The notes: generated by a model from the letters alone, not told the origin. 64,000 nucleotides of DNA from JARRON01 sp037383845 (GCA_037383845.1 JARRON010000001.1:1-64000), one strand, 5' to 3'; counted from the stretch's first letter, positions 44,668 to 54,067 are shown. Numbers and translations: made by a program.

Positions 44668-45552
44668 ATGCCATCCATGAATACCCGGCCCCGCACTTCC
44701 CGGTCCCTTCCCCTCGCCGCCGCCCTGGCCGTGGGCCTGCTGGCGGGGCTTGCCGGCGGCGCCACGGGCGCCTGGCTGATGCTGTCGGTCTCCGGAAGCG
44801 GCGCCGGTCAGCCCGGCCCGTCCGCCATGGACCGGCCCCCGGACCGGTTGTTCGCCCTCGTCGATGCCCTCTCCGAGCACCTTGACCGGGAAACCGAGGA
44901 ACGGCTGAGGCTGGAGGACCGGGTGGCGGACCTGGAACGGGGCCTCACTGCCCGGACTGAGCCGCTCTCCGGCACAAGTCCGCCTGCGGCGCCGGCGGCA
45001 CAGCCGGCGGATGCGGCCCCGGGCCCCCGGGGAGGCGCCCGGGAAGACAGTGGCTACAGCGCCTTCCTGGAGGCAGGCTTCAGCGAGGACGAGGCCCGCT
45101 GGTACGAACAGCTGAGGGACGAGGCGGCGATGGCGCGGCTGTACATCCGGGACCAGGCGGCCCGGGAAGGCTGGCTGAACTCGCCCCGTTTCGGCGAGGC
45201 GCTGGCGGAACTGCCCGGCAGCCTCACGTCCCTTCAGGCCAGCATGGACGAAGAGACCTTCGCCCGGTACCTCTACGCCATCGGGCGCCCCAACCAGGTG
45301 CGTGTCAACGGGGTCCTCGACGGCTCCGCGGCGGCCAGTGCCGGCCTGGAGGCCGACGACGTCATCCTGCGCTACGCTGGAGAACGGCTATACGGCGCCC
45401 GCACCCTCCGTGACCTGACCCGGCGCGGGGAGGCCGGCGAACTCGTCGCCATCGAGGTTCGCCGGGACGACCAGCTGATCCAGACCTTCGTGCCCCGCGG
45501 CCCCCTGGGGGTGAACATTACCTCGGAGCGGGGTCTGCCCCCTTCGCCCTAG
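44668..45552 (+). CDS. Membrane-anchored PDZ-domain protein (about 294 aa)
   Basis: N-terminal anchor (SLPLAAALAVGLLAGLAGG), a short coiled coil (around HLDRETEERLRLEDRVADLE), a Pro/Ala-rich spacer and a C-terminal PDZ domain: VRVNGVLDGSAAASAGLEAD, then DVILRYAGERLYGARTLRDL. There is no protease domain, so it is probably a substrate- or partner-binding envelope protein. Start uncertain: ATG 44668 follows CAGGAG at a long spacing; ATG 44677 or 44620 are alternatives. Its TAG stop shares CTAG with the convergent DUF885 gene. Confidence 0.7.
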   Translation: MPSMNTRPRTSRSLPLAAALAVGLLAGLAGGATGAWLMLSVSGSGAGQPGPSAMDRPPDRLFALVDALSEHLDRETEERLRLEDRVADLERGLTARTEPLSGTSPPAAPAAQPADAAPGPRGGAREDSGYSAFLEAGFSEDEARWYEQLRDEAAMARLYIRDQAAREGWLNSPRFGEALAELPGSLTSLQASMDEETFARYLYAIGRPNQVRVNGVLDGSAAASAGLEADDVILRYAGERLYGARTLRDLTRRGEAGELVAIEVRRDDQLIQTFVPRGPLGVNITSERGLPPSP

Positions 45553-47309
45553 CCGCCCGCCAGGCGCGGCGCCACGAACCCGTTCCGTACCGCCTCGGCC
45601 AGCAGGTCCGGCGGCAACAGGCCCTGGGCCAGGACGAAGTCGTGGAAGGCTTTCTCGTCAAAGGCCTCACCCAGGGCAAGCTCCGTCTCGGCCCGCAGCG
45701 AAAGCAGGTTCTGGTAGCCGACGAAATAGGACGTGGCCTGGCCCGGGGCCCGGAAGGTGTAGCGGTCAGCTTCCTGGCGGGACATGGCCGGCGACAGGGC
45801 CAGTTCCTCTTCAAGGAACTTGCGGATGTCGTCATAACCGATGCGCCCGGTATTGGCCATGGGATCGAGGAACGCCCGGACAGCCCGGAGCATGCGGTGC
45901 TGAAGGCTGATCAGCTGGCCGTCCAGGGGCATGTACGGCTTCATCACGGCTTCGGAGTAAAGGGCCCAGCCCTCCACGTTCACGCTGTTGAACGCGAAGA
46001 CGGCCCGGGCAATGGACACCCCCCGCTCCACCAGGGATGAGAACTGCATCTCGTGCCCGGGGCGGGCCTCGTGAACGGTCAGGGTCCAGGCGGCCGCCCG
46101 GTGGGTGAAGTCGTCCATGGCCTCCGTCTCCTCGCCGGGGAGGCCCGGATTGGCCAGGGGCAGCACGAATTCCGGCCGCTGGCCGGTGTTGCCGATGAGC
46201 CGCGGCGGCCGCATGTGGGGCGCCGGCTGTGCGGCGCTCTCAGCCTCGGTGCCCAGGCGGATGATGGCGTCCCGTTCAGGCAGGGTGACCACGTCCTCCG
46301 CGACAATGGTCTGCTCCAGTTTCGCCAGCACCTCCTGGTACCAGGGCAGGATTTCATCCGGCGCAAGCTGCTCGGACTTCAGGCGCCCGAGCAGGACGCG
46401 ATAGTCGGACTCCTCCCAGCCCCGGGCGGCCGCCACCAGGGGCGCCAGGGCCCGCATCTCGTTCCGGATCTCCACGAAAGCCGCAGAAGCCTCCCGGATG
46501 AGCGTCTCGGGGTCGGCGTCCACGCCGAATTCCTTCAGGTTCCAGGCGTAGAGTTCCGCGGGGAGGCGGAAGTCATCCCGGGCCCTCGGGAGAACAATCT
46601 CCGTCACCCACGCGTTCCAGTCACTCACCTGGGCGTCGAAGGCCGCCAGCGCGTCCTCGTAGCCGGCGACGCCTACCGAGTCGAAGAGCTGCCCGATGCC
46701 TGCGATGAAACGGGGCGCGTTGGCCAGGTCCCGTTCGACCTCGGCCCGGTAGGGTCCCAGGAGGCTCTCGTCGTCCAGCTTCTCCTCGATGCGCGCCCGG
46801 GCCAGTTCCAGCATGGGCGAGTAGCCGGTCTCCAGTCCGGCGTACCGCTGCAGCCGCACCAGTGCCGCCGCGTGCTTCTCCTCCGACAGCTGGGGGTCCA
46901 GCAGCGCCTGCATGCCGAAGAACGCAACCTGGGGGGCGTTGAAGTACGGAAGCAGGTATTTCTGGTTGAGGCGGTCGCCCTGGATCTCTTCCTCCGCCGC
47001 CTCAATGAGGATGTTCAGGTCCTGCCTGACCTTGGGATCTTCCGCCTGCCCGAGGCGGGACCTCAGCTCCTCGGCCGCCCCGGCGACGGCTGCGGCCTTC
47101 CGGTCGATGACATCCGGCCTCAGATCGATAACGTCCCGGTCGACGCCTTCCACGCCCAGCCGGCCGATGAACTCCGGATTGAAACGGGCCATGGCCTCCA
47201 GGAGAACCTGGGCATGCTCGTTGCTCTTCGCCACCCAGTCCTGGGCGGGGACGGCGGCGGGCAGGCAGAGCGCCGTGGCGACGGCGATCAGGCGGACAAG
47301 GGACTTCAT
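45549..47309 (-). CDS. Exported DUF885 protein, probable zinc peptidase (586 aa)
   Basis: Signal peptide MKSLVRLIAVATALCLPAAV then PAQD; not a lipoprotein, unlike the DUF885 protein at 28875-30671. Metal motif VHEARPGHEMQF and downstream VNVEGWALYSEAVMKPYMP, then YFVGYQNLLSLR, give the family core. Start at ATG 47307-47309 with GAGG five bases upstream. The substrate is unknown, but its presence alongside the M28 peptidase fits peptide scavenging. Confidence 0.85.
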   Translation of the reverse strand: MKSLVRLIAVATALCLPAAVPAQDWVAKSNEHAQVLLEAMARFNPEFIGRLGVEGVDRDVIDLRPDVIDRKAAAVAGAAEELRSRLGQAEDPKVRQDLNILIEAAEEEIQGDRLNQKYLLPYFNAPQVAFFGMQALLDPQLSEEKHAAALVRLQRYAGLETGYSPMLELARARIEEKLDDESLLGPYRAEVERDLANAPRFIAGIGQLFDSVGVAGYEDALAAFDAQVSDWNAWVTEIVLPRARDDFRLPAELYAWNLKEFGVDADPETLIREASAAFVEIRNEMRALAPLVAAARGWEESDYRVLLGRLKSEQLAPDEILPWYQEVLAKLEQTIVAEDVVTLPERDAIIRLGTEAESAAQPAPHMRPPRLIGNTGQRPEFVLPLANPGLPGEETEAMDDFTHRAAAWTLTVHEARPGHEMQFSSLVERGVSIARAVFAFNSVNVEGWALYSEAVMKPYMPLDGQLISLQHRMLRAVRAFLDPMANTGRIGYDDIRKFLEEELALSPAMSRQEADRYTFRAPGQATSYFVGYQNLLSLRAETELALGEAFDEKAFHDFVLAQGLLPPDLLAEAVRNGFVAPRLAGG

Positions 47310-47409
47310 GGGCGATCCTCTGGACGGCAGGTAAGCGCCAAGCATGCCAGCAACCCCCACCCGGGAGCCAACCCCCGGCGCGGTCGGACCCGGCACGCCC
47401 GGTCTGTGG

Positions 47410-48246
47410 CTACGGCGTTGCTGCGAGGTTCCCGGCGAGAAAGTTCAGCGTGCGCCGCCAGGCGTCAGCCGCGGCGTCGGGATCGTAGCGCCGGCCGGAG
47501 GGATTGGCGAAGGCGTGGTCGGCCTCGGGGTAGATCACGATCTCTGCGTCCTTGCCCAGCTCCTCCAGGGCCGACTCGAAAGCGCGCACCGACTCCACGG
47601 GGATGCCCTGGTCCTGTCCGCCGAATATTCCGAGGATGGGCATCTGCAGCGGGGCCAGCTCAGCCGGATCTGTGACCAGCCGCCCGTAGTAGATCACCGC
47701 CGCGTCCAGACGCGTCGGGAGCATGAGCGCGGTGCGAAGCGACATGCCGCCGCCGAAACACCAGCCGATGGAGCCGACGTTCGTCACGCCCCCGTCGCTG
47801 GTGAGCCAGCCGAAGGCCGCCGCCAGGTTGGCCATGGCCTGCTCCGGCGTCTGCATCGCCGCCGACATGAGCTCCCGGGCCTGGCCCGGCTCCGAGGCCA
47901 CCTGGCCGCCATAGAGATCCACGGCCAGGGCCAGGTAGCCCTCTGCCGCCAGGCGGCGCGCCATCTCCCGAATGTTGTCGTTAAGACCCCACCACTCGTG
48001 GATGACGATAAGCCCCGCCCGCGGCTCCCCTTCCGGCCGGGCAAGGTACCCGGTGAAGTCACCGTACTCCACGGGCCCGCCGGCAACATGCCCGGCCTTC
48101 TCGCCCGACGCCGCGGCGGGGACCGGGGCATCGCCGGCGTGTTCCCGGGCCATGGCCTCGGTATATTCCTCGGCGCCGGGATCGGCGGCGTAGGCCGCAG
48201 GCACCAGCAGGCAGCTCATCAACAGGGCAGGCAGGCAAATGCGCAT
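47410..48246 (-). CDS. Exported dienelactone hydrolase-family protein (278 aa)
   Basis: Signal peptide MRICLPALLMSCLLVPAAYA. Alpha/beta-hydrolase of the DLH type: VIHEWWGLNDNIREMARRLA, nucleophile elbow GSIGWCFGGG (Cys), acid in GGQDQG and His in PEADHAF. The C-x-G nucleophile is typical of dienelactone hydrolases, but the periplasmic location suggests another ester or lactone substrate. Its ATG abuts the stop of glgC with no gap, so it is probably co-transcribed with glgC. Confidence 0.86.
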   Translation of the reverse strand: MRICLPALLMSCLLVPAAYAADPGAEEYTEAMAREHAGDAPVPAAASGEKAGHVAGGPVEYGDFTGYLARPEGEPRAGLIVIHEWWGLNDNIREMARRLAAEGYLALAVDLYGGQVASEPGQARELMSAAMQTPEQAMANLAAAFGWLTSDGGVTNVGSIGWCFGGGMSLRTALMLPTRLDAAVIYYGRLVTDPAELAPLQMPILGIFGGQDQGIPVESVRAFESALEELGKDAEIVIYPEADHAFANPSGRRYDPDAAADAWRRTLNFLAGNLAATP

Positions 48247-49503
48247 CTATAGATTCTCCAGCATGTCCGGCGTCACCAGGACGACACCGCTGTTCGTGAC
48301 GTAAAACCGCTTCCGGTCCTTCTCCGGGTCATGACCGACCACCATGCCCGGCGGGATGACCACGTCTTCGTCGATCACCGCCCGGTGGAGCCGGGCACCC
48401 TCACCCACGCTGACGTCCGGCAGGACCACGCAGCCGCTGACGTCGGCGTACTGGGCGATACGAACGTTGGAAAACAGCAGCGAGTTCTTGACCAGCCCGC
48501 CCGAGATGATGCACCCGCCGGAAACCATGGAATTGATGGCCCGGCCCTGGCGTTTCTCGTCGTCGAGGACGAACTTTGCCGGCGGCAGCTGAGCCTGATA
48601 GGTCCAGATGGGCCATTCCTCGTCGTAGAGGTTCAGCTCCGGACTGACGTGGGTCAGCTCGATGTTGGCCTCGTAGAAAGCATCCACGTTACCCACGTCC
48701 CGCCAGTAGTGCTGGACCTTGGTCTCGGCATCCTGGAAGACATAGGCGCAGACCCGGTCGCCCTGGTCGATGGCGCCGGGCACGATATTGCGGCCGAAGT
48801 CGTGGGCCGAGGTTTCGTCCTCCGCGTCCGCGCGCAGCGCCTCCGCCAGGTATTCCCGGCTGAAGATGTAGATGCCCATGGATGCCAGCACGATACCCTC
48901 TCTGCCGGGCAAGGGTTCCGGGTGCTCGGGCTTTTCGACGAAGCGGTGGATGCGCTGATTCTCGTCGACGGTCACGACCCCGAACTCCCGGGCGCGCTTG
49001 ATGGGCACCTCCACGGTCCCCACGGTGATGTCCGCACCGCTGTCCACGTGGTCGGCGACCATGAGACCGTAGTCCATCTTGTAGATGTGGTCGCCGGCGA
49101 GGATCAGCACGTGGTCGGGATCGCGGCGGGCGACATACTCCAGGTTCTGGTACACGGCGTCGGCGGTGCCCCGGTACCAGGACACGCCGATCTGCTGCTG
49201 CGCCGGCAGGATATCGACGAATTCCCCGAACTCGCCCCGGAGGCTTCCCCAGGCCCGCTGCAGGTGGACGATGAGGTCGTGTGCCTTGTACTGGGTGAGC
49301 ACCGCGATGCGGCGGATGCCTGAGTTGACACAGTTGGACAGCGGGAAGTCCACGATCCGGTACTTGCCGCCGAAGGGCGTGGCAGGTTTTGCGCGGGACA
49401 GAGTGAGGTTCTTAAGTCGCGAACCCCGGCCCCCGGCGAGGATCAGAGCCAGGGTTCCCCGGGTCAGGCTACTGACGTAGCGGCCAGGTTGCTCGGTTCT
49501 CAT
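48247..49503 (-). CDS. glgC: Glucose-1-phosphate adenylyltransferase GlgC (418 aa)
   Basis: ADP-glucose pyrophosphorylase, first step of glycogen synthesis: ATP + glucose-1-phosphate to ADP-glucose + PPi. N-terminal nucleotidyltransferase motif LILAGGRGSRL with AKPATPFGGKYRIVDFPLSN, LAGDHIYKMDYG, and the sugar-phosphate region FVEKPEHPEPLPG. Left-handed beta-helix hexapeptide tail (SGGCIISGGLVKNSLLFSNV). Start ATG 49501-49503 with GAGG upstream; a longer frame to 49542 is unlikely. Divergent from glgA. Confidence 0.93.
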   Translation of the reverse strand: MRTEQPGRYVSSLTRGTLALILAGGRGSRLKNLTLSRAKPATPFGGKYRIVDFPLSNCVNSGIRRIAVLTQYKAHDLIVHLQRAWGSLRGEFGEFVDILPAQQQIGVSWYRGTADAVYQNLEYVARRDPDHVLILAGDHIYKMDYGLMVADHVDSGADITVGTVEVPIKRAREFGVVTVDENQRIHRFVEKPEHPEPLPGREGIVLASMGIYIFSREYLAEALRADAEDETSAHDFGRNIVPGAIDQGDRVCAYVFQDAETKVQHYWRDVGNVDAFYEANIELTHVSPELNLYDEEWPIWTYQAQLPPAKFVLDDEKRQGRAINSMVSGGCIISGGLVKNSLLFSNVRIAQYADVSGCVVLPDVSVGEGARLHRAVIDEDVVIPPGMVVGHDPEKDRKRFYVTNSGVVLVTPDMLENL

Positions 49504-49599
49504 GCAAGCCGCCTCGGCTGGAGCTGCTGGTAGGGGAAACATAGCAGGCCGGGGTGAACGTTCTGTATCGCGGCTTAACGCAGTCGGCCGTCGACCCTG

Positions 49600-49608
49600 T
49601 GCTAAATT
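49600..49608 (+). promoter_or_regulatory. Candidate extended -10 promoter for glgA
   Basis: TGCTAAATT, a TGn-extended -10, about 30 bp before the glgA ATG in the 135-bp divergent glgC-glgA gap. A similar TGCTATGTT faces glgC on the other strand. Confidence 0.3.
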
Positions 49609-49638
49609 GCCGCGCTATCGTGTCCGCCCGGCCATGCC

Positions 49639-51120
49639 ATGCCCCTGAAGCTCAAGGTCCTGTTTGTGCTCGCCGAAGCGTGGCCTGTTGCCAAGACCGG
49701 CGGGCTCGGGGACGTGGGACCCGCCCTGGCCCGGGCGCTGATCGATGTCGGCGCCGAGGTGAGACTGCTGATCCCCGCCTATCGCGGCGCGGCAGCCAAG
49801 CTCGAGGCCGAGGCCGTCGGCGCGCCGTTCCGGCCGCTGGCCGCTTCCCACCGGGTCCGGCTGCTGAAGGGCCGGCTGCCGGAATACGGCATTCCCACCT
49901 GGCTGCTGGACTGTCCGCCCCTGTACCACCGGCCGGGGACACCTTACGGGGACGAGCACGGCCACGACTGGCCGGACAACGCGGAGCGCTTCGGCGTCCT
50001 GTGCGCGGCCGCGTCCATGTTCGCGCGCGGCAGCGGCGTGGACGGTTGGAAGGCGGATGTAATCCACGGCCACGACTGGCACGCGGGCCTGGCCTCGGCC
50101 TACGTGGCCCTGGACGGGGAAGCCACGGCCGCCACGGCTTTCACCGTCCATAACCTGGCCTACCAGGGCAACTTCGATCGCCAGGTCCGCCCGATGCTGG
50201 AGATCGAGGCACCGGCATTCCACATGGACGGCCTGGAATTTCACGGCCATTTCAGCTTTATGAAGGCGGGGCTGTGGTACTCGGACCGGCTGACCACCGT
50301 CAGCCCCACCTATGCGCGGCAGATCCTGGAACCGGCCTACGGCTGCGGCATGGACGGTCTGCTGCGCCACCGCTCGGACCGGCTGAGCGGCATCCTGAAC
50401 GGCGTCGATCATCACTTCTGGGACCCCCGCCGGGACTCCCTGCTGCCGGCCGCGTTCGGCCCCGGCGACCTGAAGGGGAAGGCCCGATGCAAGCAGGCGC
50501 TCCAGGAGAAGCTCGGCCTCCCCGGGGATCCCCGCTCACCCCTGGTGGGCATGGTGGGCCGTATGGCGCACCAGAAGGGCTGGGATCTTCTGATAGAGGC
50601 GCTGCCGGACCTGGCCGAGAAAGGACTGCAGTTCGCGCTGGTAGGCAGCGGCGACGAGGCCCTTGAAGCCCGGCTCCGGGAGCTCGCGGCCGCCCGCCCG
50701 GACAGCGTGGCGCTGTTCTCCGGCTATGACGAGGCAGTCGCCCACCTGGTGTTTGCCGGCGCCGACCTGTTCGCGGTGCCGTCGCGCTTCGAGCCCGCGG
50801 GCCTGACCCAGATGTACGCCCAGTGCTACGGCACTCCACCGGTAGTGCGCCGGACCGGCGGGCTGGTGGACACGGTAACGGAGGCCACCCCGGAAGCCGT
50901 CGCCGACGGCACCGGGACGGGGTTCTTCTTCGATGCAGCCACGGCCGCGGCCCTGGCGGAGGCGCTCGGCCGGGCGGCCGCCCTGCTACGGGATGACCCG
51001 CTTACCTGGCGGCGAATCCAGGAAAACGGCATGCGCAGGGATTTCAGCTGGGACCAGGCCGCCGGCCAGTACATGGAGGTCTACGAGAAGGCCATCGAGG
51101 ACCGCCGGGCCCGCGTATAG
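49639..51120 (+). CDS. glgA: Glycogen synthase GlgA (493 aa)
   Basis: ADP-glucose:glucan 4-glucosyltransferase (GT5). N-terminal ADP-glucose motif KTGGLGDVGPALA (from Lys19), HGHDWHAGLASAYVAL, ILNGVDHHFWDP, and the C-terminal GT domain with GMVGRMAHQKGWDLLIEALP and a late FEPAGLTQMYAQCYGTPPVV containing the acceptor/phosphate-site Glu. Usual length. Pairs with the divergent glgC; no branching enzyme is in the window. Confidence 0.94.
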   Translation: MPLKLKVLFVLAEAWPVAKTGGLGDVGPALARALIDVGAEVRLLIPAYRGAAAKLEAEAVGAPFRPLAASHRVRLLKGRLPEYGIPTWLLDCPPLYHRPGTPYGDEHGHDWPDNAERFGVLCAAASMFARGSGVDGWKADVIHGHDWHAGLASAYVALDGEATAATAFTVHNLAYQGNFDRQVRPMLEIEAPAFHMDGLEFHGHFSFMKAGLWYSDRLTTVSPTYARQILEPAYGCGMDGLLRHRSDRLSGILNGVDHHFWDPRRDSLLPAAFGPGDLKGKARCKQALQEKLGLPGDPRSPLVGMVGRMAHQKGWDLLIEALPDLAEKGLQFALVGSGDEALEARLRELAAARPDSVALFSGYDEAVAHLVFAGADLFAVPSRFEPAGLTQMYAQCYGTPPVVRRTGGLVDTVTEATPEAVADGTGTGFFFDAATAAALAEALGRAAALLRDDPLTWRRIQENGMRRDFSWDQAAGQYMEVYEKAIEDRRARV

Positions 51121-51491
51121 AGGCGGCAGATCGGCCTGGGCGCCCGGGAACACGGAGACAGGACATCCTGGAATCCACGCGGCTGGCGTGATCTCAAGGC
51201 GCATGTCGCCTCTGGTTGCGAACCCTTACCCGGTGCGCCCGCGGCCGACCTGCCTGGAACCGGTAGCCTCCGGGCGGAGGCGGCGGCGGGGGACGGGAAG
51301 GATAGCCCGAATCCGCCAGCCGTGCCTAGCCAGACGGCCGAAAAAGGTAAAATTATCTATTAATCATATGCTTACTGATATCCTGCGGGCCCCCGTCGGA
51401 CGCGGGCCAGCGCCCGACGGGGGCTCCGGGGACCGGCAGCGCGATTGACAGCCGGGACTGCGGGAGTATCCTGCCGCGCACGGATGCTGCT
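51121..51491. other. Intergenic region with AT-rich tract and hairpin
   Basis: 371 bp with no gene I can support. An AT-rich stretch (about 51343-51383, containing AAATTATCTATTAATCATAT) stands out in this GC-rich genome and is followed at once by a strong hairpin (51389-51424). It could be a promoter with a structured leader for the secreted-protein gene at 51492, or a small RNA locus. Confidence 0.5.
51389..51424 (+). other. Strong inverted repeat, possible leader hairpin or terminator
   Basis: GCCCCCGTCGG (51389-51399) pairs perfectly with CCGACGGGGGC (51414-51424), loop 14 nt. No T-tract follows on either strand, so a terminator role is uncertain. Confidence 0.5.
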
Positions 51492-52052
51492 ATGCAACAT
51501 GACATGACCCACTGCCGCCGCCTGCCCTTTCACGCTGTCCTGCTCGCCGGCCTCCTGGCTACGGCGGCCGGGCCCGCCGCCGCGGCCGACTGCCTCGCTG
51601 ACGATGCGGGACGCCTGGAGATGATCGTCAACGGGAGCCTGGAGGCCCGCATCGCCTGGTCCGGCGGCAGCCTGCGCTGCGACGGCATGCCCCGGCCCGA
51701 CGGCAGTGGCCTGCGGCTCATGTTCGGCAACGAGGCCGAGGCACTGCTGGTGGTCATCGGCGTGACCGGTGCCGCCCGGGGCGAGACCGCCGAGGACCTG
51801 CCCGCCAACCTCACCCTGGTCCGGGAGGGCGAAGGCGAGTTCTACAGCACGCTCGGCGACGACATCTGCCAGGTGACCCTGACGGAGAACCGGCCCGAAG
51901 CCGGCCGGGAGGCCGGCATATTCCGGGTCTCCGGCACCGGCGAATGCGCGCGGCCCATTCCCGCCGTCGCCCGGGAGGGCGAGGTTCGGGTGCGTCCCTT
52001 CTCGTTCACCGGGCGTGTGCTGTGGCCGGCGGAGGCGGAGAACGTGCCATGA
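51492..52052 (+). CDS. Small secreted protein of unknown function (186 aa)
   Basis: Signal peptide (HAVLLAGLLATAAGPAAAAD) and a mature part with four Cys (CLADDAGRLEM, LRCDGMPRPDGS, DICQVTL, GECARPIPAVA), suggesting two disulfides. Remainder is beta-rich with motifs such as LVREGEGEFYSTLGDD. No family recognised. Its stop overlaps the ATG of the DUF192 gene by 4 bp, so the two are co-translated and may act together in the periplasm. Confidence 0.75.
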   Translation: MQHDMTHCRRLPFHAVLLAGLLATAAGPAAAADCLADDAGRLEMIVNGSLEARIAWSGGSLRCDGMPRPDGSGLRLMFGNEAEALLVVIGVTGAARGETAEDLPANLTLVREGEGEFYSTLGDDICQVTLTENRPEAGREAGIFRVSGTGECARPIPAVAREGEVRVRPFSFTGRVLWPAEAENVP

Positions 52053-52555
52053 CGACGATCCGCCGCTATGTCCTGCCGGGCCTGCTGATGCTGGCCCTGC
52101 TGGCGGCCCTCCACACCATGACCCTGGCGGACGAGCTGCCCGACAACCTGCCGGTCCGGCCGTTGTCGGTAGTCACCCAGGACGGGACGATCCACCGGTT
52201 CACCGTTCGCCTCGCCGACACCCACGAGAGCCGCCGGCGGGGACTGATGTTCGTCACCCGCATGGCGCCCCACGAGGGCATGCTGTTCGACTTCGGAAAT
52301 CCCCGCCCCGTATCCATGTGGATGCGGAACACGCCCCTGTCACTGGACATGCTGTTCGTCGAGGCCGACGGCCGGATCCTGCGCATCGAGCAAAGCACAA
52401 AGCCCCTGTCGGAGCGGCTGATCCACTCCGGCGGCAACGTCCGGTGGGTACTGGAACTGCTCGCCGGGACGAGTGCCCGGCTGGGCATCGCCGCCGGCGA
52501 CCGGCTGGAACTGGCGGAAGCCGGCGGTGACGCCGGCCCTGCTGACGGTGCCTAG
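52049..52555 (+). CDS. Exported DUF192 protein (168 aa)
   Basis: N-terminal signal or anchor (YVLPGLLMLALLAALHTMTL), then the DUF192 fold: FTVRLADTHESRRRGLMFVT, MLFDFGNPRPVSMWMRNTPL, LDMLFVEADGRILRIEQSTK and VLELLAGTSARLGIAAGDRL. The family is widespread and uncharacterised. Start ATG 52049 overlaps the preceding stop (ATGA). Its TAG shares CTAG with the stop of the convergent hemN. Confidence 0.86.
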   Translation: MTTIRRYVLPGLLMLALLAALHTMTLADELPDNLPVRPLSVVTQDGTIHRFTVRLADTHESRRRGLMFVTRMAPHEGMLFDFGNPRPVSMWMRNTPLSLDMLFVEADGRILRIEQSTKPLSERLIHSGGNVRWVLELLAGTSARLGIAAGDRLELAEAGGDAGPADGA

Positions 52556-53943
52556 ATCACCTTCGAGAAGCGCTGGCCTTCCCGCTTGGCGGCCAGGTAG
52601 GCATCGAAAGTCATGGCGATGGGACGGAGCAGGAACCTGCCCTTCGGGGTGACCCGGATCTCGTCCTCGTCCACTTCCACCAGGCCGTCGGCCTGGAGTT
52701 CGTTCAGGCCCTGAAGCTCCCGGCCGAAATACTCGCCGAAGGCGATGCCGTGCTTGGCTTCCACCTGGCGCATGTCCGCCACGCCGCTGCACATCAGGGC
52801 GTGAATCACCTCCCGCCGGAGGATGTCATCCGCCGTAAGCTCGACCCCCCGCAGCACGGGCAGATGCCCCGCCTCGATCACGTCGTAGTAGTCGTGGCGC
52901 TTCTTGATGTTCTGCGAGTAGCACGGCCCCACCTTGCCGATGGAGCTGGCGCCCAGGCCGATGAGGTCCAGCTCGGCGTGGGTGGAGTATCCCTGAAAGT
53001 TGCGATGCAGGGTGCCCTCGTTGCGGGCCTGCACCAGGTCGTCCTCCGGCAGGGCGAAGTGATCCATCCCGATGTACTCGTAGCCGTGATCCGTCAGGTA
53101 GCCCACGGTGCGGGTCAGCAGTGCGAGCTTCTCCGCGCCGGAGGGCATGTACTCCTCGGGAATGAGCCGCTGGGAGCGGAACATCTCCGGCAGGTGGGCG
53201 TAGCTGTAAGCGGCGATGCGATCCGGCCGGGCGCGGATCACCGACTCCAGCGTATGGGTGAAGGTCTCCGCGGTCTGCTTCGGCAGCCCGTAGATGAGAT
53301 CCACCGACACGGAGCGAAAGCCCACGTCCCGCGCCTGCCGGATCAGGGAAAGCGTCCACTCTTCGTCCTGGAGGCGGTTGACCACCTTCTGGACCTCGGG
53401 ATCGAAATCCTGGATCCCGAGACTCAGCCGGTTGAAACCCAGCTCCGCCAGCATGGGCAGCGTTTTCTCGTCCACGCTGCGGGGATCGATCTCGATGGAG
53501 TATTCCCGGTTGTCGCCGCGGTGCAGGCCGAAGTAACGGAACAGGCCCTCCATGACGGCCCGGAACTGGGTCTCGTTCAGGAAGGTAGGCGTACCGCCGC
53601 CGAAATGGAGCTGGTCCACCCGGCGCTTGGGATCGAACAGCTGCGCCTGCATTCGCATCTCTTCCACCAGGTGCTCCACGTAGGGATCAGCGCTGTGCTG
53701 GTGGCGAGTGACGATCTTGTAGCAGCCGCAGTAGTAGCAGAGGGAGTGACAGAAAGGCACGTGGACGTAGACCGACAGGGGCCGGCTTTCCGGGTCGTCC
53801 CCGTTGCTGGCCAGGGCCAGTCGCCGGTAGTCCGCCTCACCGAAGCCGTCGTGGAACTGCACCGCGGTGGGATAGGACGTATAGCGGGGCCCGCGGCCGT
53901 CGTAGCGCTTGATGAGGTCGAGGTCGAATTCTGCTTTTTGCAT
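52552..53943 (-). CDS. hemN: Oxygen-independent coproporphyrinogen III oxidase HemN (463 aa)
   Basis: Radical SAM enzyme of anaerobic heme synthesis: oxidative decarboxylation of coproporphyrinogen III to protoporphyrinogen IX. CHSLCYYCGC holds the cluster Cys65, 69 and 72 and the extra Cys74. Full-length type with YIGMDHFALPEDDLVQARNE and the C-terminal region ending FDAYLAAKREGQRFSKVI, rather than the shorter HemW. No convincing FNR box found upstream (53944-54067). Confidence 0.93.
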   Translation of the reverse strand: MQKAEFDLDLIKRYDGRGPRYTSYPTAVQFHDGFGEADYRRLALASNGDDPESRPLSVYVHVPFCHSLCYYCGCYKIVTRHQHSADPYVEHLVEEMRMQAQLFDPKRRVDQLHFGGGTPTFLNETQFRAVMEGLFRYFGLHRGDNREYSIEIDPRSVDEKTLPMLAELGFNRLSLGIQDFDPEVQKVVNRLQDEEWTLSLIRQARDVGFRSVSVDLIYGLPKQTAETFTHTLESVIRARPDRIAAYSYAHLPEMFRSQRLIPEEYMPSGAEKLALLTRTVGYLTDHGYEYIGMDHFALPEDDLVQARNEGTLHRNFQGYSTHAELDLIGLGASSIGKVGPCYSQNIKKRHDYYDVIEAGHLPVLRGVELTADDILRREVIHALMCSGVADMRQVEAKHGIAFGEYFGRELQGLNELQADGLVEVDEDEIRVTPKGRFLLRPIAMTFDAYLAAKREGQRFSKVI

Positions 53944-54067
53944 AGGTCTTTACCGTCCGGGCGGCAGTCCGCCTGCTGGAGTGTTCCCCGGCGCCCTCAC
54001 CGGCTGCGGGCCGCGCGGAACCGTGAATCTTGCGTTGTGGGAAGGTTCGCTGAAATCGTGGATTGCC

